The notes beneath the pieces are model-generated. The model was not told where the DNA came from. It searched no databases and saw nothing but the letters and a program-made list of their open reading frames with translations. Shown here piece by piece: positions 1-9,000 of a stretch of 64,000 nt of DNA (its first letter is position 1; each line of letters begins with the position of its first letter). The translations under genes were made by a program, and so were the position numbers. Origin of the DNA: Paenibacillus ihbetae (GTDB taxonomy: Bacteria; Bacillota; Bacilli; Paenibacillales; Paenibacillaceae); the NCBI RefSeq assembly GCF_002741055.1, contig NZ_CP016809.1, forward strand, positions 3,326,501-3,390,500, read 5' to 3'.

Positions 1-43
1 GATGGGCTTCAAATTGATCTGTCAGCCAATTGGTGTCGGTCAT
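1..43 (-). CDS. N-terminal fragment of a probable ECF (SigJ-type) RNA polymerase sigma factor
   Basis: A minus-strand reading frame starts with ATG at 43-41 and runs off the left edge of the window. A good ribosome binding site (GAAGGGAG) lies about 9 bases upstream, around 51-60. Only 14 residues are visible (MTDTNWLTDQFEAH). This opening closely resembles the usual start of ECF sigma factors of the SigJ/ECF41 kind, where the helix of region 2 follows. The call rests on that resemblance alone and no conserved sigma-2 motif is in view. A different short-headed cytoplasmic protein cannot be excluded. Confidence 0.45.
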   Translation of the reverse strand, partial: MTDTNWLTDQFEAH

Positions 44-352
44 CGTAATAATCTCCCTTCAATAAGCTCTCATTGGATTGACGTATGGAAACGTGCTGAT
101 GTGACAGATTGAAAAATAATGATGCCCACCGCATCAAACAAAGCTGAGCGAAGCTCCTTTTCGTGGAGACTTCAACATTCGGCATAGCTGCTTGATGCCC
201 GGGGGCTGGACTCGCCTCTATGCTTACACTTTATCTTTAATATTACGAAACCAGAAGCAATATTTGGGAGGTGCCAAATCAAGCAGCTTAAATGTTTTAA
301 AAGGAGAGCGGTACCAAGTTTCTATGCCTAAAAGGACCCGGAATCGATGCCT
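44..352. other. Intergenic region with one possible folded element
   Basis: No convincing gene lies between the sigma-factor start and the hydrolase terminator. A 7-bp complementary pair (GCATCAA at 131-137 with TTGATGC at 192-198) encloses smaller pairings such as CTCC/GGAG, so the stretch 131-198 could fold. A 92-codon frame beginning at 192 has no ribosome binding site and runs through the terminator hairpin, so it is not called. Confidence 0.3.
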
Positions 353-382
353 AAAGGCTGCCAGCACGCTGGCAGCCTTTTT
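353..382 (+). terminator. Rho-independent terminator hairpin
   Basis: A 12-bp perfect stem (AAAGGCTGCCAG with CTGGCAGCCTTT) closes a CACG loop and is followed by five T residues on the plus strand. On the minus strand the hairpin lies just beyond the stop codon of the hydrolase gene ending at 412 but has only a short T run there. It may act in both directions. Confidence 0.7.
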
Positions 383-411
383 CTGTACTACTTCTTCGGA
401 TATCGTTTCAA

Positions 412-1134
412 TTAAGCGATACGACCCAGGAAGGATTGCAGAATGCGCTGCAAATCTCCCGGCTTGCTGAGCATCGGCAAGTGGCCGGATTCCAGTTGTT
501 CAACGGAATGCGGGGATAGATGCGAGATCATTTTATTTTGCAGGGAAGAAGGGAATTCCTTGTCCTTCGTCAGCTTGACGTACAGCTTCGGCACAGCCGG
601 GACGGTCGCCTGAGCCCGGTCTGTGTATACGCGTATGGCCTCGGGAACGAACCCTTGCACGAGCCCCGCCGTTTGTTCCTCTGACAGGTCATTGCATAAG
701 CCGGCGCAGATGACGGATTCCGGCGGTTTGGTACCCCATTTGCGCAATATGGCTGTTATGAGCATTCGTTTAGGGAAAGGAAGAACCGACACGAATGAAC
801 CGCCGTTCTTAGGGATCGCTGCCCCCACCGCGACAAAGCCGGCCAATCGATCAGAGAATTTGGAAGCGAGCTTTAGGGCTAGAACGCCTCCGAGTGAATG
901 TGCGACGATCACAAACCGCTGGATGCCCCATTGACTTACTTGATGTTCCATATGGCTGACATAATCCTCTAAAGCCAAGTCGCTTCTTGAATCGACCGGG
1001 CCTTTCCTGAGCGGAAAATCGAGGAGTAAAGAAGGCTGAGCCAATCCCTCCGCAACGTTACTCCAGATTCGGCCCTCCAATCCCGCTCCATGGATAAATA
1101 CAAAACCGATCTCTTCGTTGGTGTTCTTCTTCAT
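412..1134 (-). CDS. Alpha/beta hydrolase
   Basis: This 240-residue cytoplasmic protein has the alpha/beta hydrolase pattern: an oxyanion-hole region near the start (FVFIHGAGLEG), the nucleophile elbow AHSLGG with the catalytic serine near residue 99, and a late histidine in the ESGHLPML segment. The acid is probably the aspartate of TKDKEF. It resembles the salicylate-esterase/EstA-like group of small hydrolases, but the substrate cannot be told. There is no signal peptide. The ATG at 1134 follows a GAGGGGAG ribosome binding site. It diverges from a WYL regulator across a 126-bp gap holding a palindrome, so that regulator probably controls it. Confidence 0.85.
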   Translation of the reverse strand: MKKNTNEEIGFVFIHGAGLEGRIWSNVAEGLAQPSLLLDFPLRKGPVDSRSDLALEDYVSHMEHQVSQWGIQRFVIVAHSLGGVLALKLASKFSDRLAGFVAVGAAIPKNGGSFVSVLPFPKRMLITAILRKWGTKPPESVICAGLCNDLSEEQTAGLVQGFVPEAIRVYTDRAQATVPAVPKLYVKLTKDKEFPSSLQNKMISHLSPHSVEQLESGHLPMLSKPGDLQRILQSFLGRIA

Positions 1135-1194
1135 ATAAATTAACTCCCCTCACAGGTTGATATCCTGCGTGCTATTTGTGAACATCGTATCACG

Positions 1195-1232
1195 TAAATA
1201 AGACAAATCATGTCTTATTTAAATGCTATAAT
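1195..1232 (+). promoter_or_regulatory. 27-bp palindromic operator beside the -10 box of the WYL regulator
   Basis: Two 11-bp half-sites, TAAATAAGACA (1195-1205) and TGTCTTATTTA (1211-1221), form a perfect inverted repeat around a 5-bp centre. A TATAAT -10 box lies at 1227-1232, so the palindrome covers the place where the -35 region should be. It sits in the divergent gap between the hydrolase and the regulator. It is most simply read as the autoregulatory site of the regulator, but binding is inferred. Confidence 0.6.
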
Positions 1233-1260
1233 GAAAAAAACTTCGAAGAGAAGGTGACTC

Positions 1261-2202
1261 ATGCAAAAGTCGCAGCGTCTCATTCAACTGATTATGATGA
1301 TTAATGCGAAAAAGTCATTTACCGTTCGAGAGCTTGCCGATGAATTTGGGCTGTCTACTCGAACAATTACCCGTGATTTGCAGGAGCTGTCCGAGCTCGG
1401 CATCCCGATCTATTCCATTCAGGGGAGAGGGGGAGGGTACAAGCTGCTTCAAGACAGGATGCTGCCGCCCATCAGCCTGTCGGAAAGCGAGGCCATTGCG
1501 ATGTTCTTCGCGTGCCAGTCACTGGACTACTTCGGCTCCCTGCCATTTGGCGAGGGGGCCGGGTCCGCACTGCAAAAGTTCTATCATTATCTGCCTGCCG
1601 ATATCAAAGAGCAGATCGATCGGCTGGACGGGCGAATCATGTTATGGAGTCCGTACCGTTCAATGGCTCGGGGGATTCTTGAAACCCTGATGCAGGCCAT
1701 CATGATAGGCGGAGTGGTCACCATGGAGTACAACTCCAGCAGCGGGGCGGCCAAGCGGGATATTCAGCCGATCGGCCTCTACACGAGCTCGGGTTATTGG
1801 TATTGCCCGGCTTATTGTTTTGAGCGGGGGGATATCCGTCAATTCAGGGCGGATCGGATCCTGTCGGCAGCGCTCAACCCATCGGTCCCTCCCCGGGATG
1901 AGATCCGGAAGATGACGCTGATGAATAAGCCGGAGAAAGGCCATCTGGAGCAAACGGTGCTGCATATCGAGATCACCAAGAAGGGAGTATGGCTTCTGGA
2001 ATCCAATCCCCGGTTTGCCCCGAGTATACAGCGCAACGAAGACGGAAGCGGAACGGCAGCCATTCAGATTGCCGCGGAGGATTTACGTTTCTATGTAGAC
2101 TTGATCTGGAATCTCGGGAGCGAGGTCAAGATTAAGGGGCCGGTTGAAGCGGTCACGTACATTCAGGAAAAAGCTGAAGCTATGCGTTCCTTGTATAGCT
2201 AA
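1261..2202 (+). CDS. YafY-type HTH/WYL-domain transcriptional regulator
   Basis: This is a 313-residue DNA-binding regulator. Residues about 5-60 form a DeoR/HTH_11-like winged helix (VRELADEFGLSTRTITRDLQ). Residues about 140-225 match a WYL effector domain, and the remainder resembles the WCX extension usual in this family. The length is typical. WYL regulators sense small ligands, often nucleotides or metabolites, but the ligand here is unknown. The ATG at 1261 is preceded by GAGAAGGTG. The gene diverges from the alpha/beta hydrolase, with a palindrome over its own promoter that suggests autorepression and control of the hydrolase. Confidence 0.88.
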   Translation: MQKSQRLIQLIMMINAKKSFTVRELADEFGLSTRTITRDLQELSELGIPIYSIQGRGGGYKLLQDRMLPPISLSESEAIAMFFACQSLDYFGSLPFGEGAGSALQKFYHYLPADIKEQIDRLDGRIMLWSPYRSMARGILETLMQAIMIGGVVTMEYNSSSGAAKRDIQPIGLYTSSGYWYCPAYCFERGDIRQFRADRILSAALNPSVPPRDEIRKMTLMNKPEKGHLEQTVLHIEITKKGVWLLESNPRFAPSIQRNEDGSGTAAIQIAAEDLRFYVDLIWNLGSEVKIKGPVEAVTYIQEKAEAMRSLYS

Positions 2203-2260
2203 GCATTATTTCAGAAAAATCCAGCAAGTTTGACGACTGTGGAGCATCCGAAAAAGAATA

Positions 2261-2312
2261 CGCCCTTTCGCCGCCGGTGTAACCTGAGGGAAGCGAAAGG
2301 GCGTTTTGTTTT
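2261..2312. terminator. Bidirectional terminator between convergent genes
   Basis: CGCCCTTTCG (2261-2270) pairs with CGAAAGGGCG (2294-2303) around a G/C-rich loop and is followed by TTTTGTTTT on the plus strand. A-rich sequence on the left gives a T-rich tail on the minus strand. It lies between the regulator gene (plus) and the ABC permease gene (minus), serving both. Confidence 0.75.
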
Positions 2313-2322
2313 AACGCGGGCG

Positions 2323-3186
2323 TCATCCCTTCTCCGAACCAAGCATGACGCCTTTGGCGAAATACTTTTGGGCGAACGGATAAATCAGCAGCACGGGAAT
2401 CATGGAGATGAAGATGGTGGCGTTCTTCACCGCGTCCGGCATCAGCGCTTTCGTTCCTTCCACCTGTGATTCCTCCGCATACTGCAGAATCAGCATATCC
2501 CTGAGCACGACCTGCAAGGGGTATTTGTCCACGTCATTCAGATAAATCATGGGGAGAAAGTAGCTGTTCCAGTGCCCCATGAAATAGAACAGTCCGATCG
2601 ACGCAAGCGCCGGCTTCGACAGCGGGATGATAATGCTCCATAAAATGCGAAACTCCGTCGCGCCGTCCAAAATGGCCGATTCCCGCAGCGATTCGGACAT
2701 ATTCTCATAGAAGCTCTTCAAAATAAGCAGCTCCATCGTCCAGATGGCGTTTGGAAGGACGATGGCCCAGATGCTGTTCAGAAGACCCAGCTTGTCGACG
2801 ACCAAGTAGGTCGGAATCATGCCCCCGTTCAGGAACATTGTCAGGACGATGCCGATAACAAAGAACTTCCGCCAGAACAAACCGGGACGGGAGAGCGGGT
2901 ATGCAGCGACGGCGGTCATGACGAGATTTATGAGCGTGCCGAGCGCCGTATACAAGATGGTGTTCAAATAGGCCGAAGGAATCCGGTCCTCCGAGAAGAT
3001 ATAGCGATACGCATCGAGATTAAAGCCTACCGGCCACAGAAACACTTTGCCTTGCGCAATCGCCGAGGATTCACTGAACGAGATAGCGATAATATAAATG
3101 ACCGGATACAGCGTGGCGACCGCTACAGCGGATAAGATGAGCGTGTTGAAGATCGTGAACAGACTCCATCTTTTTTCTCCTACCAT
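2323..3186 (-). CDS. Carbohydrate ABC transporter permease, YtcP/LplC type
   Basis: This 287-residue integral membrane protein is one of the two permease halves of a type I sugar or oligosaccharide importer (MalG/YtcP branch). It has about six membrane helices and the EAA-type coupling loop near residues 180-200 (ESAILDGATEFRILWSIIIPL), which docks to a cytoplasmic ATPase. The start overlaps the end of the upstream permease gene by 7 bp. A GGGGGG tract about 8 bases before the ATG serves as a weak ribosome binding site. It is the last gene of a three-gene minus-strand operon (binding protein, LplB-like permease, this permease). No ATPase gene is present, as usual where a shared MsmX-like ATPase is used. 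Confidence 0.9.
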   Translation of the reverse strand: MVGEKRWSLFTIFNTLILSAVAVATLYPVIYIIAISFSESSAIAQGKVFLWPVGFNLDAYRYIFSEDRIPSAYLNTILYTALGTLINLVMTAVAAYPLSRPGLFWRKFFVIGIVLTMFLNGGMIPTYLVVDKLGLLNSIWAIVLPNAIWTMELLILKSFYENMSESLRESAILDGATEFRILWSIIIPLSKPALASIGLFYFMGHWNSYFLPMIYLNDVDKYPLQVVLRDMLILQYAEESQVEGTKALMPDAVKNATIFISMIPVLLIYPFAQKYFAKGVMLGSEKG

Positions 3187-4142
3187 AAGCTTTTGCCCCC
3201 CATTCTTCTGCTGATCAGATTTGCGGCAACGAGCATGATCAAAGCGATCAAGGCTTCAAAAATCCCCACGGCGGCTGCGAAGCTGTAGTCGCGCTCAATC
3301 AAACCTTTTCGATAGACATACGTCGAGAATACGTCCGCCACCTCGTACGTCATCGGGTTATACAGAAGGAGCACTTTTTCGAAGCCGATTCGGAACATGG
3401 AGCCCGCCTTCAGGATAAATAGGACAAGGATGGTCGGCAATAGCGAAGGAAACGTAATGTAGCGCATCAGATGCCAGCGCTTCGCGCCGTCCACCTTGGC
3501 GGCTTCGTACAGGGACGGGTTAATGCCGGCAATGGCGGCAAGATAGATGATCGCTTCATACCCCATCGAGGCCCAAATATCCGAGGCGACATAGATCGTT
3601 CTAAACCATTCGGGCGCGATCATGAAATAGATTTTCTCGAGCCCGATCCATTGCAGGAATTGATTGAACAGACCGCGTCCTGGCGACAGGAAGTCGATAA
3701 CCATGCTGCAGATGATGACGATGGACAGGAACGCGGGCAGATAGCTGAACGTTTGCACCGACTTTTTAAAGCGCTTGTTGCGCACTTCGTTCAATAGGAT
3801 GGCGAACAGGATCGGGAACGGAAATCCCCACAGTAAGCTGTACAGCCCGAGGAGCAGGGTGTTTTTGAACAAGAGCCAGAAGTCGTTGCTGCTGAAAAAG
3901 GTGCGAAAATGCTCGAGGCCAACCCATTCACTGCCTAGAATGCCTTCAAACACGCTGTAGTCTTTGAACGCGATAATGAGCCCGTAAATAGGGCCGTAAC
4001 GGAACAAAATGTAAAACACGATACAAGGGAGCAGCATCAGCAAAAACTGCCGGTCTCTCTTCATGTGCTGAAGCTGGGAGATCAACCAGGACGGTTTGGC
4101 TCTGGACGGCCCGGCTTCACCTGCGCTCATCTTCGGATTCAT
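3180..4142 (-). CDS. Carbohydrate ABC transporter permease, LplB type
   Basis: This 320-residue permease is the partner of the YtcP-type subunit. A cytoplasmic N-terminus precedes about six helices, and the coupling loop reads YEAAKVDGAKRWHLMRYI. The LplB family imports oligosaccharides, often products of extracellular polysaccharide lyases. Two ATG codons lie in frame at 4148 and 4142. The AAGGAGG ribosome binding site is only one base from the first and seven from the second, so 4142 is chosen. The gene is translationally coupled to the next permease (7-bp overlap) and follows the binding-protein gene by about 80 bp. Confidence 0.9.
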   Translation of the reverse strand: MNPKMSAGEAGPSRAKPSWLISQLQHMKRDRQFLLMLLPCIVFYILFRYGPIYGLIIAFKDYSVFEGILGSEWVGLEHFRTFFSSNDFWLLFKNTLLLGLYSLLWGFPFPILFAILLNEVRNKRFKKSVQTFSYLPAFLSIVIICSMVIDFLSPGRGLFNQFLQWIGLEKIYFMIAPEWFRTIYVASDIWASMGYEAIIYLAAIAGINPSLYEAAKVDGAKRWHLMRYITFPSLLPTILVLFILKAGSMFRIGFEKVLLLYNPMTYEVADVFSTYVYRKGLIERDYSFAAAVGIFEALIALIMLVAANLISRRMGGKSLW

Positions 4143-4223
4143 CGACATACCTCCTTGAACAAATAGGACCGTACGCCCAATGAAGGGAGGGGGTACGGTC
4201 TCTCGGTCATCTTCTAGCTCTCC

Positions 4224-5834
4224 TTACTCGGCATCATAACGCGCTTGCGCCGCATTATACGCACCGACGAACTCATCTTCGCCGAGTTTCTTTGCTTGCT
4301 GAAGCCACGCATCCCATTCCGCCTGACCGTGGGAAGCGGTTAAGACGTATTTCGCGCTGAATTCCTCGCCCGCCTTTTGCAGCGCTTGGGTGAGCTCCGC
4401 GATCGTGGAGGTCTCCTCGTCGGTAAATTTCAGGACCGGATCAAGCGCAAGCTTCTTATCCTTCATCATATCCTGCGCTTCCTGCTCTTTCTCGGTGAAG
4501 TTATAGTACACGCTGCGGGAATCGGTGCGGACATAGAAGCCTTGCGTCCACAAGCCGTATTTATCCTCAAGCGCTTTAATATCAACGAGCTCAAGGTCCT
4601 TCAGCTCCGGATAGACAGGTCTGCCGTTCTCGTCAAGCTCATAGTTGACGCCTTCCTGGCCCACCGTCATCAGCTCTGCGCCGGACGGGCTTGTCAAATA
4701 ATCCAGGAGCTTCATGGAGACTTCGGTGTTTTTGTTCTTTGCCACCGCATGGCCGAACGTCGCGATTGTCGGCAGGCTGAGCGTTTTGCCGGATGGGCCG
4801 ATCGGATTGCCGTACCGGAGATCATAGTCCGGAATGGCGTCTTTCGCTTGGGTTGCGAACATGTCGAGACGGCCGATCCAGTCATAGGTGACAAATGAAT
4901 TGTTGCTGGTCATCTTGGCAGTCCAGTTGGCGGACGTATCGGTCATAAACTCCGGATCAAGCAGTCCCTCATTATAAAGCTTCTTCATGAAATCCAGCAT
5001 TTCTTTAAACTCCGGCTGGGTGAACGAGAACTCCCATTGCTTCGTTTCCTCGTCATAATTGTTCGGGTAACCGCTGAGCCCCCAGCTGTGTCCCCAATCC
5101 CGGAAGATGTTGGCCTGCGTCTTGGAAGAGTACGGGACGGAGTTCGGATACAATTCCTTCAGCTTCTTCAGCGCCTGATAAAATTCGTCCTGATTGGTCC
5201 AAAGCGGGATATTATGCTTGTCGAAAATGTCTTTGCGGTACAGGAAGCCGTGATTCACTTCGCGGTTGATGCCGTAAGTCGGCCATGTGTACAGATTTCC
5301 CTTCTCATCGGAGTAAGACTTCATGACCCAATTGTTCTCCGGATTGTCTACGTAAAGTGCCTTGAAGTTGGGCAGCTGGTCGAGGTAATCGTTGATGGCG
5401 GCGAAAGCGCCTTTGCCGCCGAGGTCGTTGAGCTCCGCGAGCGAAGGGCCGTGAATAATATCCGGTAAATCCCCGGAAGCCAGAATGAAATTCAGCTTTT
5501 CTTTGAACGTGGCGGTGGAGTAAAATTCGAGGTTGACCTTAACGCCGGTTCGCCTTTCCAGCTCTTGGACGGCCCACTTCTCGTTCAGCTTGGTAGAGTC
5601 GCTGACGACAAGCATCTTAATCGTGGTCGGTTTATCGACGAGAGGGAGGGCAAGACCTCCAGTATCGCCGTAATCGGCGGTCGCCGCTTGCCCGCCGCCG
5701 GAGCCGGCCGGCGCAGGCGATCCGTCGGAACCGGCGGCAGGCGGGTTATTCCCGCTGCCGTTCCCGCTGCATGCTGCAAGAAGCGAGATTAGAAGCGTCA
5801 AAACCAGTGCTGCAGAAAACATCTTTTTTGACAT
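4224..5834 (-). CDS. Extracellular sugar-binding lipoprotein of the ABC importer
   Basis: This 536-residue family 1 solute-binding protein has a lipoprotein signal peptide and lipobox (LLAAC, lipidated Cys 22), then a Gly/Ser/Pro-rich linker and the two-lobe binding fold. The length fits the large LplA/YtcQ group that captures oligosaccharides. The frame continues upstream to 5879, but the strong AAAGGAGGAG ribosome binding site sits six bases before the ATG at 5834, and the signal peptide starts there. It is the first gene of the importer operon and diverges from the family 8 lyase gene. That suggests it collects the unsaturated oligosaccharides the lyase releases (inference). Confidence 0.92.
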   Translation of the reverse strand: MSKKMFSAALVLTLLISLLAACSGNGSGNNPPAAGSDGSPAPAGSGGGQAATADYGDTGGLALPLVDKPTTIKMLVVSDSTKLNEKWAVQELERRTGVKVNLEFYSTATFKEKLNFILASGDLPDIIHGPSLAELNDLGGKGAFAAINDYLDQLPNFKALYVDNPENNWVMKSYSDEKGNLYTWPTYGINREVNHGFLYRKDIFDKHNIPLWTNQDEFYQALKKLKELYPNSVPYSSKTQANIFRDWGHSWGLSGYPNNYDEETKQWEFSFTQPEFKEMLDFMKKLYNEGLLDPEFMTDTSANWTAKMTSNNSFVTYDWIGRLDMFATQAKDAIPDYDLRYGNPIGPSGKTLSLPTIATFGHAVAKNKNTEVSMKLLDYLTSPSGAELMTVGQEGVNYELDENGRPVYPELKDLELVDIKALEDKYGLWTQGFYVRTDSRSVYYNFTEKEQEAQDMMKDKKLALDPVLKFTDEETSTIAELTQALQKAGEEFSAKYVLTASHGQAEWDAWLQQAKKLGEDEFVGAYNAAQARYDAE

Positions 5835-5899
5835 AAATGCTCCTCCTTTTTTAATCTGGCGGTCTTCATTGAAGCCCATTGCATGAGAGACGTCTTGCT

Positions 5900-5927
5900 T
5901 CTATATGTGGTAAGGCACTCTCAACAA
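5900..5927 (-). promoter_or_regulatory. Possible promoter of the sugar-importer operon
   Basis: Read on the minus strand, TTGTTG (5927-5922) and TATAGA (5905-5900) are 16 bp apart, about 65 bases upstream of the binding-protein start. The match to the sigma-A consensus is moderate. The cre site at 5988-6001 lies about 60 bp upstream of it. Confidence 0.35.
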
Positions 5928-5986
5928 AAAAGGATGAAAACTAATTATGAATTAGATATAATGCAGTATGGCGGTTAATTTAATTG

Positions 5987-6016
5987 TTGACAGCGTTTTC
6001 AAATGTTTATTAGAAT
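5987..6016 (+). promoter_or_regulatory. Lyase promoter overlapped by a cre (CcpA) site
   Basis: TTGACA (5987-5992) and TAGAAT (6011-6016) are spaced 18 bp apart, upstream of the polysaccharide lyase gene. The 14 bases at 5988-6001 (TGACAGCGTTTTCA) fit the catabolite-responsive element consensus TGWNANCGNTNWCA at every fixed position and overlap the -35 box. Known biology of CcpA predicts repression of the lyase, and possibly of the divergent importer, when preferred sugars are present. Confidence 0.65.
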
Positions 6017-6081
6017 GTAGTTGTCAATTAGATAATATGCATAACGTAATGGTCTGTCAAGAACTAATTGGGAGGTGCATG

Positions 6082-9000
6082 ATGAAACGCGCGATTGCAA
6101 TGATGCTCATGGTGGCGATGGTGTTCATGCTTGCAGAGCCTGCAGCTGCCGGCTCGGGAGCGGGCGGGGATGAGTTCGACCGGTTAAGGGCGAAGTGGCG
6201 CAATTATCTTACCGGCGGGGATATGTATGAGCTTCCGGTTCAGGATCCCGCTGTTCAGGCCCGCATCGATTCGATTTCGGCAGGCGGGCAATCCGCTTGG
6301 GACAGCATGAACAAGGAGCCCGGCAGAACGTACTTGTGGGAAGATGCGGTAGAAGCCAAATTCCCCAGCTCGTCTTATATTTATGAGAATTATAAGCGGC
6401 TGTACCGAATGGCGCTGGCGTACAGCACGAAAGGTTCGGAGCTGTACGGCGACGCGGCATTGCTGAGCGATCTGATTGGAGGCTTGGACTGGGTATACGA
6501 GAATCAGTACAACGAGCGGCTGGACTGGAAGGTCAACTACCATCATTGGGAAATTAACGTACCGACCGTTCTAAGCAATATTACAACACTGCTGTACGAG
6601 CAGCTCGGACCTGAACGGGTGGACCATTATATGGACGCTGTCCACCGGTTCGCGAATGACCCGACGACGTACGCGCTGTCCGTGGTTCCTTCTTATGGAG
6701 CGAATCGGCTGTCGGAATCCCTGCCCATCGCGCTTCGCGGCATACTGGTGAAGGACGGCAGCAGGCTGGCGCTCGTCCGGGACCGGCTGAGCGATTATGA
6801 AGCGCTGATCTTTCCCTATGTTCAAGAAGGGAACGGCTGGTACAGAGACGGCTCCTTTATCTCCCATGACAGGCACGCGTATAACGGAACCTACGGATTG
6901 GAGCAGTACAGCATATTAATTACGTTAATGTACTTGCTGGACGGCTCGTCCTGGGAGCTGTCCGATCCAAGGGTGGAGAATGTATACCAATGGACGGACG
7001 ACGGCTATCTTCCGCTCGTCTATAACGGGCGGCTGATGGATATGGTGAACGGGAGATCGACTGCAAGGCAAGGGGCGAGCGATCACGTCCAAGGCAACAA
7101 GCTGATCGATTCTTTGCTGATCCTAAGCGAGTTCGCGGAGCCGGAACGGGCGTCCGTGTACAAACAGGCGATCAAGGCTTGGGTCCTGGGTAAGGACCAG
7201 CTTGATTACCGCAGCACCGCGTCGATCCCGATGCTGCTTCGCGTGAACAGAATTGTGCAGGACGCGACCATTCCCGCGGCGGTCCAGCCGGTCTACATGC
7301 AATATGCCGGCATGGACCGTGCCGTTCAGCAGCGGCCTGGCTATGCATTCGGCCTGAGCATGTTTTCGAACCGGATTTACGATTTTGAGACGGTGAACGG
7401 AGAGAACAAGAAGGGGTGGTATACGTCGTCCGGGATGACCTATCTCTACGATGATGATGATCTGCAGTATAACAACAATTATTGGGCGACGGTGAATATG
7501 AAGCGGCTTCCGGGCATCACCGTAGACGCGGAATACGACCGTCCGGAGATGGACAGTAACAAGCTGAGCACCAAAAGCTGGGTCGGCGGCGTGGAAATAT
7601 CGGGCGAATTCGGCGCTTCGGGCATGGAGCTGGAGGGGTACCGGACGACGCTGAGCGCCAAAAAGTCTTGGTTTGCCTTCGATAACGAGATTGTGGCGCT
7701 CGGTTCAGACATCAACAGCACGGATGGTCGGACGATCGAGACCATGATCGAGAACCGCAAACTGAGCGGGGACGGAGGGCAGGCGCTCACCGTCAACGGA
7801 CAACTTCAGCCATCGTCGCTAGGCTGGAGCGCAGCGATGGAGCATGTCCGGCATATTCATCTTGAGGGACCTGCGGGCAGTGCCGGCACCGGGTACGTAT
7901 TTCCGATCGAAGGAACAACGGTGCACGCGCTCCGGGAGGAGCGAAGCGGCACTTGGGGCGAAGTGTCCAACCAGGCGACGGACCCGACCGTGTATAAGAA
8001 CCGATTCCTGAACCTATGGTTCGATCACGGTAAAAGCCCGGCGGGCGGCTCGTATGCTTATACGCTGCTTCCGAACCGTACGGCCGGTGAAGTGGCCGAT
8101 TATTCGGCGCAGCAGGACGTGACGATTCTGGAGCAGGACGATTATGTTCATGCGGTAAGGGAGAATCGATTGCAGCTGACAGCGGCTTTGTTCTGGGAAG
8201 ACGTGAAACGCACGGTCGATCAGTTGATTACGGTGGATAAGAAGTCCGCGGTAGCGGTGCGGGAAACGGGGGACGAATTGGAGGTTGCCGTATCCGACCC
8301 GACGCAAGAGAACCGGGGAATCATTGAGGTGGAAATTCACCGGGCCGCCGCCGGTGTCGTAGCTTCCGATCCGTCCATTAAAGTGCTGAGCATGTCGCCG
8401 ACAATCAAGCTGGCCGTTCAGACAGGAGGAACCCTGGGACGGACGCAGTCGATCACGTTCTCGAAGGCAGGCGTAGAAACGCCGCCAAGACTTGCGTTAT
8501 CCCCGGTTGCGGATGCATCTGTTCACAACGGGGATGAAGCGGCAGAGGCGTTCGGATCGGCATCGACCATGTCGGCTAAGGACGACGGTGACGTTAGGAA
8601 CAACCGGAAGGCATACATGAAGTTCGACCTGACTTCGGTGGAGACGGTAAACAGGGCCGTGTTGCGCGCGAAGACCTTTAATCCGGAAGGCAAGTCCGCG
8701 GTGCTGAACGTGCTAGGCGCCGGTGACGGCTGGGATGAACAGGATATGACATGGCTGAACGCGCCTGCTGAAGAGACCGGACCGCTGGATTCGGTATGGA
8801 TTAACGGTATGGAGCAGTATTACGAGTGGGATGTAACCGAGTACGTTCGCGGTCAATTGGCGGGCGATCGAACAGCGACCCTTGTCGTAACGGGCGCGGA
8901 TTACGAAGGAGTCAACATGGCGCTTCACAGCAAGGAGCATTCCTACGGTGCTCCGCAGCTTGTCATTGAGGGAAGCTTCGCATCCGGGGGTCCGGTTCCG

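Noticed and set aside
192..470. 92-codon open frame on the plus strand
   Set aside because: No ribosome binding site, passes through a terminator hairpin, and overlaps the hydrolase 3' end; composition is not protein-like.
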